From positions 58,262 through 122,261 of the forward strand of contig JBCBYB010000012.1 in NCBI GenBank assembly GCA_039816045.1: 64,000 nt of DNA. The letters are read 5' to 3'. Below, in pieces: positions 1-9,907 of this stretch (positions are counted from its first letter, which is position 1; each line of letters starts with the position of its first letter). The notes beneath the pieces are model-generated. The model was not told the DNA's origin. It made no database searches and was given only the letters and a program-made list of their open reading frames with translations. Source of the stretch: Thermohalobaculum sp039816045. GTDB lineage: Bacteria > Pseudomonadota > Alphaproteobacteria > Rhodobacterales > Rhodobacteraceae. Position numbers and translations under genes: made by a program.

Positions 1-2076
1 GCCGAGGCCGGTGCGGAAGCCCAGGAGATCGAGCAGTCCGGCGCCGACGATCCGCGCGAGGAGATCCAGGACCGCGAGCGCGCCATGCGCCGCCGCCGCT
101 ATAAGATCCAGGACGTCATCAAGGTCCGCCAGATCCTGCTGGTCCAGGTCGTCAAGGAAGAGCGCGGCAACAAGGGTGCGGCACTGACCACCTATCTCTC
201 GCTCGCCGGGCGCTACTGCGTGCTGATGCCCAACACCGCCCGCGGCGGCGGCATCTCGCGCAAGATCACCAACGCGACCGACCGCAAGCGCCTGCGCGAG
301 GTGGTGGACGGGCTCGACGTGCCAAAGGGCATGGGCCTCATCGTCCGCACCGCGGGCGCCGAGCGCACCAAACCCGAGATCAAGCGCGACTATGAGTTCC
401 TGCTCCGCCAGTGGGAGCAGATCCGCGCGCTGACGCTGAAATCCATCGCCCCCTGCCTGATCTACGAGGAAGGCTCGCTGATCAAACGCTCGATCCGCGA
501 CATCTACTCGAAAGACATCGAGCAGGTGCTGGTCGAGGGCGACGCCGGCTACCGCGAGGCCAAGGACTATATGAAGATGCTCACGCCTTCCCATGCGAAG
601 AACGTGCAGCAATATGCCGACACGATCCCGCTGTTCATCCGCTACCAGGTCGAGGGCTACCTGAACGGGATGTTCTCGCCGGTGGTGCAGCTGAAATCCG
701 GCGGCTACATCGTGATCGGCATCACCGAGGCGCTGGTGGCGATCGACGTGAACTCCGGGCGCTCCACCAAGGAAGGCTCGGTCGAGGACACGGCGCTCAA
801 GACCAACCTCGAAGCCGCGGACGAGGTGGCGCGGCAGTTGCGCCTGCGCGATCTCGCGGGGCTGATCGTCATCGACTTCATCGACATGGACGAGAACCGC
901 AACAACCGGGCGGTCGAGAAGCGCATGAAGGAGCGGCTGAAGACCGACCGCGCGCGCATCCAGATCGGGCGGATCTCGGCCTTCGGTCTGATGGAGATGA
1001 GCCGCCAGCGGCTGCGGCCGGGCATGCTCGAGGCGAGCACGAAACCATGCCCGCATTGCCATGGTACCGGCATGATCCGCTCGGACGAGAGCCTGGCGCT
1101 CGCGATCCTGCGCGAGGTCGAGGAGGAGGCCGTGCGTGGCCGCCTCGCCGAGGTCACCGTGACGGCCCCCATCGAGATCGCGAACTTCCTGATCAACTCG
1201 AAGCGCAGCCATATCGCACGGATCGAGGAGCGCCATTCGATCCGGGTCGCGGTGTTGGGCGATGCGCAGATGGCAAACCCGGAATACAAACTCGACCGGG
1301 TCAAGGGGCAGGCGCGGGACCAGGACAAGGACGCCTCCACCGCCGTGATCACGGCGTCGCGCACCATGGCGGAGCCCGAGGAGGTGGTGGAACCCGCACA
1401 ACCGGCGAAGCAATCCGCCCCGCGGGCACAACCGACCGAGGACGGCGACGGTGCACGCGGCGAGGACGGCAACAAGCGCCGCCGGCGTGGTAAGCGCGGC
1501 GGGCGTCGCCGGCGCGGGCGCGGTGAGGAGGCGATGGCGGATGGGCAGGGCCAGACGTCCGAGGCCTCGGCCGAGCTGTCGCCCGAGCAGAGCGCTGACG
1601 AGCCGGCAGCCGAGACGTCGGACGCGGGTGTTCCGCCAGACGCTGCTGTGGCCGAAGGTGCAGTGGCGGCCGAGACCGTGACAGAAGCCCCCGCCGACGC
1701 GGAACCGGTCGAGGCGGCCCCAACGGAGATTGCCGAGGCCGATGCGGCCCCTGCGGAAGAGCCCAAGGCAGAGGCCCCCGCCAAGCCCGCCCGAAAGCCG
1801 AGGGCGCCGCGCAAGAGCCGGGCCAAGGCCAAACCGGCCGCCGAGGCCAAAGCGGAAGACGCCCCCGCGGCTGAGCCAGAGGGTGCGGCGACCCCAGCTG
1901 TCGCTGAAGAGCCGCCCGCGCCTCAGCCGGAGGCCACGGCCAATGGACCGGATCCGGTGGCCGAGCCAGAACCGGAGCCGGAGACGCCGGCGGAGGCCCC
2001 AGCGGAAGCGGCTGCCGAAACGCCCGCCGATGACGACAAGCCGAAACGCCGCGGCTGGTGGTCGTTCGGCTTCTGA
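1..2076 (+). CDS. rne: Ribonuclease E (5' end outside window)
   Basis: RNase E/G endoribonuclease, the core of the RNA degradosome, which cuts single-stranded AU-rich RNA. The frame is open from base 1, so the N-terminus lies upstream of the window. The visible part starts in the S1/5'-sensor region (KEERGNKGAALTTYLSLAG) and runs into the DNase I-like catalytic domain with AIDVNSG and VIDFIDMDE, which hold the two Mg-binding aspartates of the family. It also has the zinc-link motif CPHCHGTG that joins subunits in the tetramer. From about base 1370 it becomes a long unstructured tail rich in Ala, Pro and Glu. An Arg/Lys/Gly patch near 1465-1530 in this tail is probably the RNA or partner-binding part. 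It ends in an aromatic GWWSFGF. Such tails are poorly conserved, so partner identity cannot be read from the sequence. Confidence 0.97.
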   Translation, partial: AEAGAEAQEIEQSGADDPREEIQDRERAMRRRRYKIQDVIKVRQILLVQVVKEERGNKGAALTTYLSLAGRYCVLMPNTARGGGISRKITNATDRKRLREVVDGLDVPKGMGLIVRTAGAERTKPEIKRDYEFLLRQWEQIRALTLKSIAPCLIYEEGSLIKRSIRDIYSKDIEQVLVEGDAGYREAKDYMKMLTPSHAKNVQQYADTIPLFIRYQVEGYLNGMFSPVVQLKSGGYIVIGITEALVAIDVNSGRSTKEGSVEDTALKTNLEAADEVARQLRLRDLAGLIVIDFIDMDENRNNRAVEKRMKERLKTDRARIQIGRISAFGLMEMSRQRLRPGMLEASTKPCPHCHGTGMIRSDESLALAILREVEEEAVRGRLAEVTVTAPIEIANFLINSKRSHIARIEERHSIRVAVLGDAQMANPEYKLDRVKGQARDQDKDASTAVITASRTMAEPEEVVEPAQPAKQSAPRAQPTEDGDGARGEDGNKRRRRGKRGGRRRRGRGEEAMADGQGQTSEASAELSPEQSADEPAAETSDAGVPPDAAVAEGAVAAETVTEAPADAEPVEAAPTEIAEADAAPAEEPKAEAPAKPARKPRAPRKSRAKAKPAAEAKAEDAPAAEPEGAATPAVAEEPPAPQPEATANGPDPVAEPEPEPETPAEAPAEAAAETPADDDKPKRRGWWSFGF

Positions 2077-2088
2077 GGACCGGTTTGA

Positions 2089-2112
2089 GGGGCGGGCGTT
2101 CGCGCCCGTCCT
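2089..2112. terminator. UUCG-capped hairpin between convergent genes
   Basis: A GC-rich stem with a TTCG loop (2099-2102) lies between the stop of rne and the stop of the convergent aminotransferase. The stem is roughly 9-10 bp with one or two G-T pairs. There is no T-run, so it is more likely a 3'-end stabiliser or a weak bidirectional terminator than a classical intrinsic terminator. Confidence 0.55.
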
Positions 2113-2115
2113 GCC

Positions 2116-3282
2116 TCATGCATCGGGGCAGCCGGCCTCGACAAAACGGCGGATGCGGGCCAGCCCGTCGGAGATTTTCTTCGGCGACTGCGCGAAGGAA
2201 AACCGCACCGTCCCCTGCCCTCGCACCGGGTCGAAATCGCGCCCGGGCGTGGCGGCCACCCCTTCGGCCCGGAGCAGCGCCTTGCAGAAGGCCTCTGAGT
2301 CCGCGCCGAGCTTGCCCAGCCCCGCATAGATGTAGAACGCCCCGTCACAGGGGGCGATGTCGGTGAAGCCGAGCGCCGGGAGCCCTTGCATCAACATCCC
2401 CCGGTTCTCGGAGTAGGCAGCGAGATGACCCGCCGCCTCGGCCTCTCCCTCGGCACTCAGCGCCCCGACCGCGCCGATCTGGCTCGCGTGGTTCGCACAG
2501 ATGAAGAGGTTCTGCGACAGCCGCTCCATGGGGCGGATCAGCGCCTCGGGCACGACCATCCAGCCGATCCGCCAACCGGTCATGGTGTAGTATTTCGAGA
2601 AGCTGTTGATGACCGCGACCTGGTCCGTGCATTCGAGGGTGGAGACGGCCTCCGCGCCATAGGTGATGCCGTGATAGATCTCGTCGGCGATGAGCCGGAT
2701 GCCGTTGGCGGTGCAGTATCCGGTCAGCGCCTCCATTGCCGGGCGGTCGAGCATGGTCCCGGCAGGGTTGGCGGGGCTCGCGATCAGGAGCCCGTCGAGC
2801 GGCCCCGCGGCCTCCAACAGCGTGGGCGTCGGCTGGTAGCGGGTCTCCAGCGTCGCCTCGATGCGCACGAGCTCGAGCCCAAGGACCGAGAGGATGTTGC
2901 GATAGGCGGGGTAGCTCGGGTCCGCGATGCCCACCCGTGCGCCCGCATCGAACAGTCCGAGGAAGGCCAGTTGAAACGCCGACGAGGAGCCGGTGGTGAT
3001 GATGACCCGCGCCGGGTCGATCTCGATGCCGTGGCGCCGGTCATAGAGCTCCGCAATGGCGGACCGCAGCGCCGGGATCCCGAGACCGCTGGTGTAGCCG
3101 AGCGTGCCCTGCCCCGCCATCGCCTCGGCAATCGCGCGTTGGGCGGCCCGCGGCGCGCCGTGCGCCGGCTCACCCACCTCCATATGGATGATCGAGCGCC
3201 CCGCCGCCTCGAGCGCCAACGCCTCTGCAAACACATCGAGGGCGAAGAACGGGGCGGTCTGGCTGCGGCGCGAAGGCGTCAT
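2116..3282 (-). CDS. PLP-dependent aminotransferase, class I/II
   Basis: Fold-type I aminotransferase of 388 residues, probably acting on an aspartate-, alanine- or aromatic-type amino acid; the substrate cannot be fixed from sequence. Family marks are the N-terminal HMEVGEP segment, the glycine-rich GYTSGLG substrate loop, SPANPAGT, ADEIYHG, and the PLP-lysine segment NSFSKYYTMTGWRIGW. The C-terminal PGRDFD...VRFSF segment supplies the conserved carboxylate-binding Arg. The chosen ATG at 3282 has AGGAG 6 nt upstream. The same frame stays open much further upstream, but that part is antisense to the M48 protease and has no family homology. It is convergent with rne. Confidence 0.92.
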   Translation of the reverse strand: MTPSRRSQTAPFFALDVFAEALALEAAGRSIIHMEVGEPAHGAPRAAQRAIAEAMAGQGTLGYTSGLGIPALRSAIAELYDRRHGIEIDPARVIITTGSSSAFQLAFLGLFDAGARVGIADPSYPAYRNILSVLGLELVRIEATLETRYQPTPTLLEAAGPLDGLLIASPANPAGTMLDRPAMEALTGYCTANGIRLIADEIYHGITYGAEAVSTLECTDQVAVINSFSKYYTMTGWRIGWMVVPEALIRPMERLSQNLFICANHASQIGAVGALSAEGEAEAAGHLAAYSENRGMLMQGLPALGFTDIAPCDGAFYIYAGLGKLGADSEAFCKALLRAEGVAATPGRDFDPVRGQGTVRFSFAQSPKKISDGLARIRRFVEAGCPDA

Positions 3283-3453
3283 GGGGGTCTCCTGATCCGG
3301 TCGCCGCCCCATAGCACCCGCGCGCCCTGCCCGGCCAGCCCGGGTTTGCCGCACGCAGAACCGAAGGCTCGCGCCCTCGTTATGCGCAAGCGGTTGAAAC
3401 ATCGGGGGATCGCCCCCTAATCTCACGCAGGTGTAATCGAGCAGGAGCACACC

Positions 3454-4788
3454 TTGACCGGATGGGCGCGGCGCATCGCGGGGGGCCTGATCGCAGGGGC
3501 CATGGCCTTTGGCGCCCTGCCCGCTGTTGCGCAAGGGTTGGTGCGTGATGCCGAGATCGAGCGCACGCTGCGGGCGATGTCGACCCCGATCTTCCAGGCG
3601 GCAGGCATCCCGCCTGCCAGCATCGACATCCACATGGTCAACAGCCGCGCGCTGAATGCGTTCGTCGCGGGCGGGAACAACATGTTCCTGAACACCGGGC
3701 TGATGATGGCGCTGGAGACGCCTGAGGAGCTGATCGGTGTGATCGCGCACGAGACCGGGCACATCGCGGGCGGGCATCAGGCGCGGCGCGCCATCGCTGT
3801 GCGCAATGCCCGGGGGCCCGCGCTGCTGGGGCTTCTGGCGGGGATTGCCATCGGCGCAGCGGGTGGCGGTCCGGCCGGGGCGGCCATCGCCGCGGGATCG
3901 CAGTCGGCCGTCACGCGGGGGCTCCTGAGCTACAACCGTGGGGAGGAGGCCTCCGCCGACCAGGCGGCCATGCGCTACATGGCGCGCACCGGCGTGGACC
4001 CGGTCGGGCTCCTTAAGGTGATGCAGCGGTTCCGCGGCCAAGAGGTCTTCACCATCGGCAACACCGATCCTTACGTGCTGACGCACCCGCTCTCGACCCA
4101 GCGCGTCCAGTTGATCGAGCGCCACATCGCAGAGGCGAGCGCGCGCCAGTTCCCGCGAGACCCGGAGCGCGACTATTGGCACGCACGCATGCGGGCCAAG
4201 CTCGAAGGGTTTCTCAAGAACCCGCGCCGGGTGCTCTCCGATGTGGAGGGGTTTGAGGAAGACGAGCTGGTCCTCTACCGCAAGGCTGTGGCGCTGCACC
4301 GGCTGCCCTCTCCGGACGAGGCGATCGCGGCGGCGGACCGGCTGATCGCGCTGCGCCCCGAAGACCCGTTCTATCTGGAGCTCAAAGGCCAGATCCTGCA
4401 CGAGTCGGGCCGCGCCTCCGAGGCGGTGCCCCTTTACCGCGCGGCGGTCTCGCGCGCGCCGAACCAGCCGCTGCTGAAGGCGGGGCTCGGGCGGACGCTG
4501 CTGGCGCTAAACACGCCAGAGGCCGATGCCGAGGCGCTGACGGTCCTGAAATCCGCGCAGACGCTTGACCGGGCCGATGCCTCGGCGCTGCGTGACCTCG
4601 CGCAGGCCTATTCGCGCGCCGGCGATATCGGCATGGCGACGCTGGCCACGGCCGAACGCTTTGCCCTCACCGGGCGCAACAAAGACGCGGTGCTGCATGC
4701 CAAGCGCGCCGCGAACCTGCTGCCGAACGGCTCGCCCGGCTGGCTGCGCGCCCAGGATATCCTGGTGCTCGACCGGCCCGAGGACTAA
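3454..4788 (+). CDS. Periplasmic M48 family metalloprotease with TPR domain (BepA/YfgC type)
   Basis: Zinc protease of 444 residues exported to the periplasm. Relatives such as BepA watch over outer-membrane protein assembly. A signal peptide covers about residues 1-27 (cleavage near AVAQ). The zinc motif HETGH lies near residue 98, followed by a GGHQ segment, a glycine-rich hydrophobic stretch and the downstream EEASADQ ligand helix. Residues from about 285 onward form TPR-like helices. The start is TTG at 3454 with GCAGGAG just upstream; no in-frame ATG lies in a better place. It is followed 37 bp later by the DsbA-like gene, so the two probably form an envelope-quality-control pair. Confidence 0.9.
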   Translation: MTGWARRIAGGLIAGAMAFGALPAVAQGLVRDAEIERTLRAMSTPIFQAAGIPPASIDIHMVNSRALNAFVAGGNNMFLNTGLMMALETPEELIGVIAHETGHIAGGHQARRAIAVRNARGPALLGLLAGIAIGAAGGGPAGAAIAAGSQSAVTRGLLSYNRGEEASADQAAMRYMARTGVDPVGLLKVMQRFRGQEVFTIGNTDPYVLTHPLSTQRVQLIERHIAEASARQFPRDPERDYWHARMRAKLEGFLKNPRRVLSDVEGFEEDELVLYRKAVALHRLPSPDEAIAAADRLIALRPEDPFYLELKGQILHESGRASEAVPLYRAAVSRAPNQPLLKAGLGRTLLALNTPEADAEALTVLKSAQTLDRADASALRDLAQAYSRAGDIGMATLATAERFALTGRNKDAVLHAKRAANLLPNGSPGWLRAQDILVLDRPED

Positions 4789-4825
4789 GCCGGATAACAA
4801 CACACGCCCACAGAGAGGACACATA

Positions 4826-5611
4826 ATGACCCGCATCCGCTTGGCGCTCCTGCCGCTTCTCGCCCTTATGTCCTGGGCGGCGCCCGCTCCGGCAACGGCG
4901 CAGGAGACCACCTTCGAGCTGCCCTATCTCTCGACCCTCACCGACGAGCAGCGCGACGCTCTGCACAACGAGATCCGGACCTACATCCTCCAGAACCCCG
5001 AGATCGTCATGGAGGCGATCGGTATCCTCCAGCAGCGCCGCCAGGAGGCGGAGCGCTTTGCCGAAGTGAACCTCGTCAAACGCCACCGCGATGCGCTGTT
5101 CTTTTCGCCGCATGACTGGGTGGGCGGGAACCCGGACGGCAGCATCACGCTGGTCGAGTTCTCGGACTATCGTTGCCCCTACTGCAAACGCGCCCATCCG
5201 GTGGTGAAAGAGTTTCTCGAGCGTGCGCCCGATGTGCGTCTGGTGATCAAAGAGTACCCGATCCTCGGCCCCGACAGCGTCACCGCCGGGCGCATGGCGA
5301 TGGCCGCCGTCGATGTGAACCGCGAGCTCTACCCCGCGCTCAACGATGCGCTGATGGCCTATCGCGGGAACCTGACCGAGACCGCCGCCTACCGGATCGC
5401 GGGCGATGTGGGCTATGACATCGGCGAACTCCGGGCCAAGGCCAACAGCGAGGAGATCGAGGCGCGGCTCCAGGAGACCTATGCGCTCGCCCAGGCACTC
5501 AACGTCACCGGCACGCCGGGGTTTGTGCTCGAGAACCAGGTCATGCGCGGGTTCCTGCCGCTCGAGGACATGCTGGCGCGCCTGGAGGAGGCCCGCGCAG
5601 CCGCGAACTGA
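4826..5611 (+). CDS. DsbA-family thiol:disulfide oxidoreductase
   Basis: Secreted thioredoxin-fold protein of 261 residues. It has an N-terminal signal peptide (about 1-25, ATAQ), then a helical N-terminal segment, then the thioredoxin domain with the redox motif CPYC at residues 117-120 (in FSDYRCPYCKRA) and the cis-proline loop GTPGF near residue 230. The layout resembles Com1/ScsC-type DsbA proteins, which oxidise or isomerise disulfides in the periplasm. The ATG at 4826 is preceded by GAGAGG. It lies 37 bp behind the M48 protease and is probably co-transcribed with it. Confidence 0.9.
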   Translation: MTRIRLALLPLLALMSWAAPAPATAQETTFELPYLSTLTDEQRDALHNEIRTYILQNPEIVMEAIGILQQRRQEAERFAEVNLVKRHRDALFFSPHDWVGGNPDGSITLVEFSDYRCPYCKRAHPVVKEFLERAPDVRLVIKEYPILGPDSVTAGRMAMAAVDVNRELYPALNDALMAYRGNLTETAAYRIAGDVGYDIGELRAKANSEEIEARLQETYALAQALNVTGTPGFVLENQVMRGFLPLEDMLARLEEARAAAN

Positions 5612-5631
5612 CCCCGCATCGGGCAGGCCGT

Positions 5632-5659
5632 TTGACGCCTGGACACCTTCGCGTATAAC
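5632..5659 (+). promoter_or_regulatory. Sigma-70-type promoter for accBC
   Basis: TTGACG (5632-5637), a 16-bp spacer and TATAAC (5654-5659) form one of the best housekeeping promoter matches in the window. It starts 20 bp after the dsbA-like stop and 77 bp before the accB ATG. Transcription would start near 5666, directly at the foot of the hairpin described next. Confidence 0.65.
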
Positions 5660-5667
5660 GGCCCACC

Positions 5668-5699
5668 GGGTGGCCGCACGGGACCGGCCACCCTTTTTT
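5668..5699 (+). terminator. Intrinsic-terminator hairpin in the accB leader
   Basis: A perfect 9-bp stem (GGGTGGCCG / CGGCCACCC, 5668-5676 and 5685-5693) with an 8-nt loop is followed by six Ts (5694-5699). By shape it is a Rho-independent terminator. It could end transcripts from the dsbA-like gene. But the predicted accB promoter lies upstream of it, so it would also be the very first structure in the accBC transcript. Confidence 0.75.
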
Positions 5700-5735
5700 G
5701 CCAGCTTTTCGTAAGCGGCACCCAAGAGAGACAAA

Positions 5736-6221
5736 ATGAGCAAAGACATCGAGCAGGACATCGCCTTTATCCGCGCGTTGGCGCAGCTTCTGCGCGACAC
5801 CGATCTGGCCGAGATCGAAGTCGAGCGCGAATATGGCGAGGATGACGAGTTGTCGGTGCGGCTCACGCGCTATGCCGCCCAGGCCCCAGCGGTCGCTCCC
5901 GCCCCCGCCCCGCCGCCAGCTGCGATGCCCGTCGCCGCCGCAGCCCCTGCCCCCGCTCCGGCAGCCGAGGCGGCCGCGCCGGATCTCGGCGATGCGGTCA
6001 CCTCGCCCATGGTGGGCACCGTCTATCTGGCGGCCGAGCCCGGCGCCGATCCCTTCGTGCAGGTCGGCGATACGGTGAGCGAAGGCCAGACCGTGCTGAT
6101 CATCGAGGCGATGAAGACGATGAACCAGATCCCCGCGCCAAAGGCCGGCACGGTGAAGGCGATCCTGGTCTCCAATGCCGAGCCGGTGGAGTTCGGCACG
6201 CCCATGATCCTCATCGGCTGA
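5736..6221 (+). CDS. accB: Biotin carboxyl carrier protein of acetyl-CoA carboxylase
   Basis: The 161-residue carrier that holds biotin and moves carboxyl groups between the carboxylase and transferase halves of acetyl-CoA carboxylase, the first step of fatty acid synthesis. The N-terminal helix-rich segment is followed by a Pro/Ala linker (about residues 50-85) and the C-terminal biotinyl domain. The biotinylation site EAMKTMN has Lys127 as acceptor. It lies 8 bp ahead of accC, the usual operon order. Confidence 0.97.
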   Translation: MSKDIEQDIAFIRALAQLLRDTDLAEIEVEREYGEDDELSVRLTRYAAQAPAVAPAPAPPPAAMPVAAAAPAPAPAAEAAAPDLGDAVTSPMVGTVYLAAEPGADPFVQVGDTVSEGQTVLIIEAMKTMNQIPAPKAGTVKAILVSNAEPVEFGTPMILIG

Positions 6222-6229
6222 GGGCGGGT

Positions 6230-7582
<1,353 letters not shown>

Positions 7583-7595
7583 TACACTGCATCCC

Positions 7596-8261
7596 ATGAA
7601 GGACGCAGAATCAGATCTGCCGCTCACCCCTGCCCTGGTGTTGCGGGCCTATGCGGCTGGGGTGTTTCCCATGGCCGACAGTGCCTGCGCCAGTGAGATT
7701 TTCTGGGTCGATCCGCGCCGGCGCGGGGTGATGCCGCTCGACGGGTTCCACCTCTCACGGAGCCTGCGCAAGCGTCTGCTGAAGCAGGATTTCGAGGTCC
7801 GCATCGACACGGACTTCATCTCTGTCATCGATGCCTGTGCCGACCGCAGCGAAACCTGGATCAACGACACCATTCGCGCGCTCTATATCGATCTGCACAA
7901 GCTCGGCCATGCCCACAGCGTCGAGGTTTGGGAGGGTGGGATCCTCACCGGCGGGCTCTATGGCGTGCGGCTGGAGAGTGCGTTTTTCGGCGAGAGCATG
8001 TTCAGCCGGGCGCGCGACGGCTCGAAGATCGCGTTCTGCTATCTGATCGCACGGCTGCGGCGCGGGGGCTTCACGCTGCTGGATACGCAGTTCACGACGC
8101 CGCATCTCGAGACCATGGGCGCACGCACCGTTCCCCGCCATCGCTACCATGCGTTGCTCGAGCGGGCCTTGCAGCGCCGGGCGGATTTCTTCGCCATGTC
8201 GGAACGCATCACCGCTCAGGAGGTGGTGCAGGCGATCACCCAGAGATCGAAGCGCGGGTGA
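7596..8261 (+). CDS. aat: Leucyl/phenylalanyl-tRNA--protein transferase
   Basis: Transfers Leu or Phe from tRNA to N-terminal Arg or Lys of proteins, marking them for ClpAP degradation (N-degron pathway). The 221-residue protein shows the family motifs AYAAGVFPMAD, WVDPRRRGVMP, SVEVWEGGILTGGLYGV, and FFGESMFSRARDGSK, followed by LLDTQFTTPHLETMGA. The ATG at 7596 was chosen because the longer upstream frame overlaps accC and shows no homology. Its 3' end overlaps the convergent DUF2155 gene by 46 bp. Confidence 0.96.
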   Translation: MKDAESDLPLTPALVLRAYAAGVFPMADSACASEIFWVDPRRRGVMPLDGFHLSRSLRKRLLKQDFEVRIDTDFISVIDACADRSETWINDTIRALYIDLHKLGHAHSVEVWEGGILTGGLYGVRLESAFFGESMFSRARDGSKIAFCYLIARLRRGGFTLLDTQFTTPHLETMGARTVPRHRYHALLERALQRRADFFAMSERITAQEVVQAITQRSKRG

Positions 8262-8683
8262 TCCATCGCCGAGAGTGCCGGACTGTCGGCAAACATCCAC
8301 CCCGCGAAGGCCGGCTTGTCCGGGGTTTTGAGGTCCCACACCGTGAGATGCGCGCGCGTGCCCTTATCGGCGTTGTCCTCGGGCGCCTCGCAGGCCGCCA
8401 AATGGACCCTGAGGCGGCCGAACTCCGCATCCTCCCCGGTGGTGAGCTCAAAGGTCTCCGTAGCGCCGGTCATCTTGTCGAGCTGGCGCAGACGCGCCCC
8501 TGGCCGGGCGGCCGTCTCGATCTCCGGCAGGATTATCGGCCGCTGCAAGGACCCGATCTTGAAGGGCGCTTTTTTGAACTGGATGAGGGGTTTGTCCTCT
8601 TCTTCGGGCGCGTCTGTGGTCTCCTGCGTGGCGGCGGTCCAGGCAAAGGCTGCGAGGCCGAGGGCAAGGAGCGCGGCCCTCAT
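8216..8683 (-). CDS. DUF2155 domain-containing exported protein
   Basis: Small alphaproteobacterial envelope protein of 155 residues with a signal peptide (MRAALLALGLAAFAW) and a DUF2155 core seen as LRQLDKMTGATETFELTTGE and the C-terminal FAGWMFADSPALSAMDHPRFDLWV. The function of the family is not known; it often lies with mlaD and NDUFA12-like genes, as here. The start ATG overlaps the stop of the upstream methyltransferase by ATGA. Its last 46 bp run under the 3' end of aat. Confidence 0.85.
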   Translation of the reverse strand: MRAALLALGLAAFAWTAATQETTDAPEEEDKPLIQFKKAPFKIGSLQRPIILPEIETAARPGARLRQLDKMTGATETFELTTGEDAEFGRLRVHLAACEAPEDNADKGTRAHLTVWDLKTPDKPAFAGWMFADSPALSAMDHPRFDLWVIACTTS

Positions 8684-9450
8684 GGCAGCACCGCCCGGAA
8701 GCGCAGGCGCACATAGTCCGCCCACCATTCCCCAGACGCCGATTTGAGCGCAGGGGCCAAGAGCCGCCCGATCGCGTGTGCGGCCGGCGCGCGCTCGGCC
8801 TCCGGCAGCATCGCCATCGCAGGTGCCGCAAGGGTCTGGAGCCACGGCTCGATCCCCGCTGTGACCAGCGTCGGGCGCGGGATCAGCGTGATCTCCGTCA
8901 CCTCGAACCCCGCAGCTCGAAGCCGGGCACCATGCTCTTCTGCGGTGGGGAAGTACCAGATGTCGGAGAGATCCGCTTCGATCCCGTAGTCTCGCGCCAG
9001 AACAGCGATGATCGCCGTCCGGATCGCCGCGACATTGCCTTGCCCGCCGAGCTCCGCCACAAATCGCCCGCCCGGGCGCAGCGCCTTCCTAACCCCGGCG
9101 ATCACCGCGTCAGGCCGTGTCATCCAGTGCATGGCGGCATTGGAGAAAACCGCGTCGAACGCACCCTCGAAAGGCAGTGCATGGGCATCCACCACCGAGG
9201 CTTGAAGGCCGCGCGCCCCGGTCGCTGCAACCATGTCGGCGGAGGCATCCACGGCCACGACCTCGGCGCCGACGCCCGCGATCTTTGCGGTCAGCGCACC
9301 ATCACCGCAGCCTATGTCGAGGATCCGCTCTCCGGCTTTAGGGGCCAGCAGATCCAGCACGGGCGCGCCAAGGTCGCTGACGAAGCGGGCGTTGCGGGCA
9401 TAATCCTCGGCCGACCAATCGCCGGAGCCGGGGCGGGTCTCGGCAGTCAT
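8680..9450 (-). CDS. Class I SAM-dependent methyltransferase
   Basis: Methyltransferase of 256 residues with a Rossmann-type SAM site: ILDIGCGDGALT (motif I), VVAVDAS (motif II acidic residue), FDAVFSNAAMHWM (motif IV) and LRPGGRF. The overall pattern resembles Tam (trans-aconitate methyltransferase)-like proteins, but the acceptor cannot be assigned. The ATG at 9450 (MTAETRPG) is preferred over an upstream in-frame start inside mlaD. It lies just downstream of mlaD and overlaps the DUF2155 gene by 4 bp. Methyltransferases are not a usual part of this cluster, so it may be a local insertion. Confidence 0.85.
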   Translation of the reverse strand: MTAETRPGSGDWSAEDYARNARFVSDLGAPVLDLLAPKAGERILDIGCGDGALTAKIAGVGAEVVAVDASADMVAATGARGLQASVVDAHALPFEGAFDAVFSNAAMHWMTRPDAVIAGVRKALRPGGRFVAELGGQGNVAAIRTAIIAVLARDYGIEADLSDIWYFPTAEEHGARLRAAGFEVTEITLIPRPTLVTAGIEPWLQTLAAPAMAMLPEAERAPAAHAIGRLLAPALKSASGEWWADYVRLRFRAVLP

Positions 9451-9454
9451 GGGA

Positions 9455-9904
9455 TCACTCGGCCACGCCGGTGCCCGCGACCGCTTTTGCCGCAAGGTCG
9501 AGAAAGCTCACGCTGTCCTGGGTGAACTCGAACTCGTCGCCGGGCTCGAGGGCGTATTCCGAGGCACCGGGAACCAGCGCGATGAAGCTGTCGCCCAGCA
9601 GCCCTGTGCTTGCGATCTTTGCCGCCGTGTCCTCGGGGATCACGATCCCGCTGCGGATCGACATGGTCACCACTGCCCGGTAACGCTTTGGATCGAGGGA
9701 CATATCGGTGATGGTGCCGACCTTCACGCCCGCGATGCGGACATCGCCGCCCGGGTTCACCCCCTCGGCGCGCCCGAAGGAGGCGGTCAGCGCATAGCCC
9801 GTGTCGGCCGAGATGTCCGCCGTGTTCGCGGCATAGACCAGAAACCCCGCCGCGGCCGTGAGCACCAGCGCCCCGATCCCCGTCTCAACTGCGCTGTTGG
9901 CCAT
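9455..9904 (-). CDS. mlaD: MlaD-family lipid transport substrate-binding protein
   Basis: Inner-membrane-anchored MCE-domain protein of 149 residues. Members of this family form a hexameric ring that passes phospholipids between the inner membrane and the MlaC carrier. The N-terminal anchor is about residues 7-26 (GIGALVLTAAAGFLVYAA). The MCE core shows FGRAEGVNPGGDVRIAGVKVG, then ASTGLLGDSFIALVPG. The length is that of short stand-alone MlaD. The MlaE/F permease genes are not in this window. It starts 3 bp after the stop of the NDUFA12-like gene and is likely in one operon with it. Confidence 0.88.
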   Translation of the reverse strand: MANSAVETGIGALVLTAAAGFLVYAANTADISADTGYALTASFGRAEGVNPGGDVRIAGVKVGTITDMSLDPKRYRAVVTMSIRSGIVIPEDTAAKIASTGLLGDSFIALVPGASEYALEPGDEFEFTQDSVSFLDLAAKAVAGTGVAE

Positions 9905-9907
9905 GCC

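Noticed and set aside
705..1850. Long open frame of 381 codons antisense to rne
   Set aside because: It mirrors the GC-rich Ala/Pro/Glu-coding tail of rne, has a Ser/Ala/Arg-only composition and no family motifs; rne itself is certain.
3283..4401. Upstream extension of the aminotransferase frame by 373 codons
   Set aside because: The extra part is antisense to the M48 protease, with no relation to aminotransferases, and the ATG at 3282 has a good ribosome-binding site.
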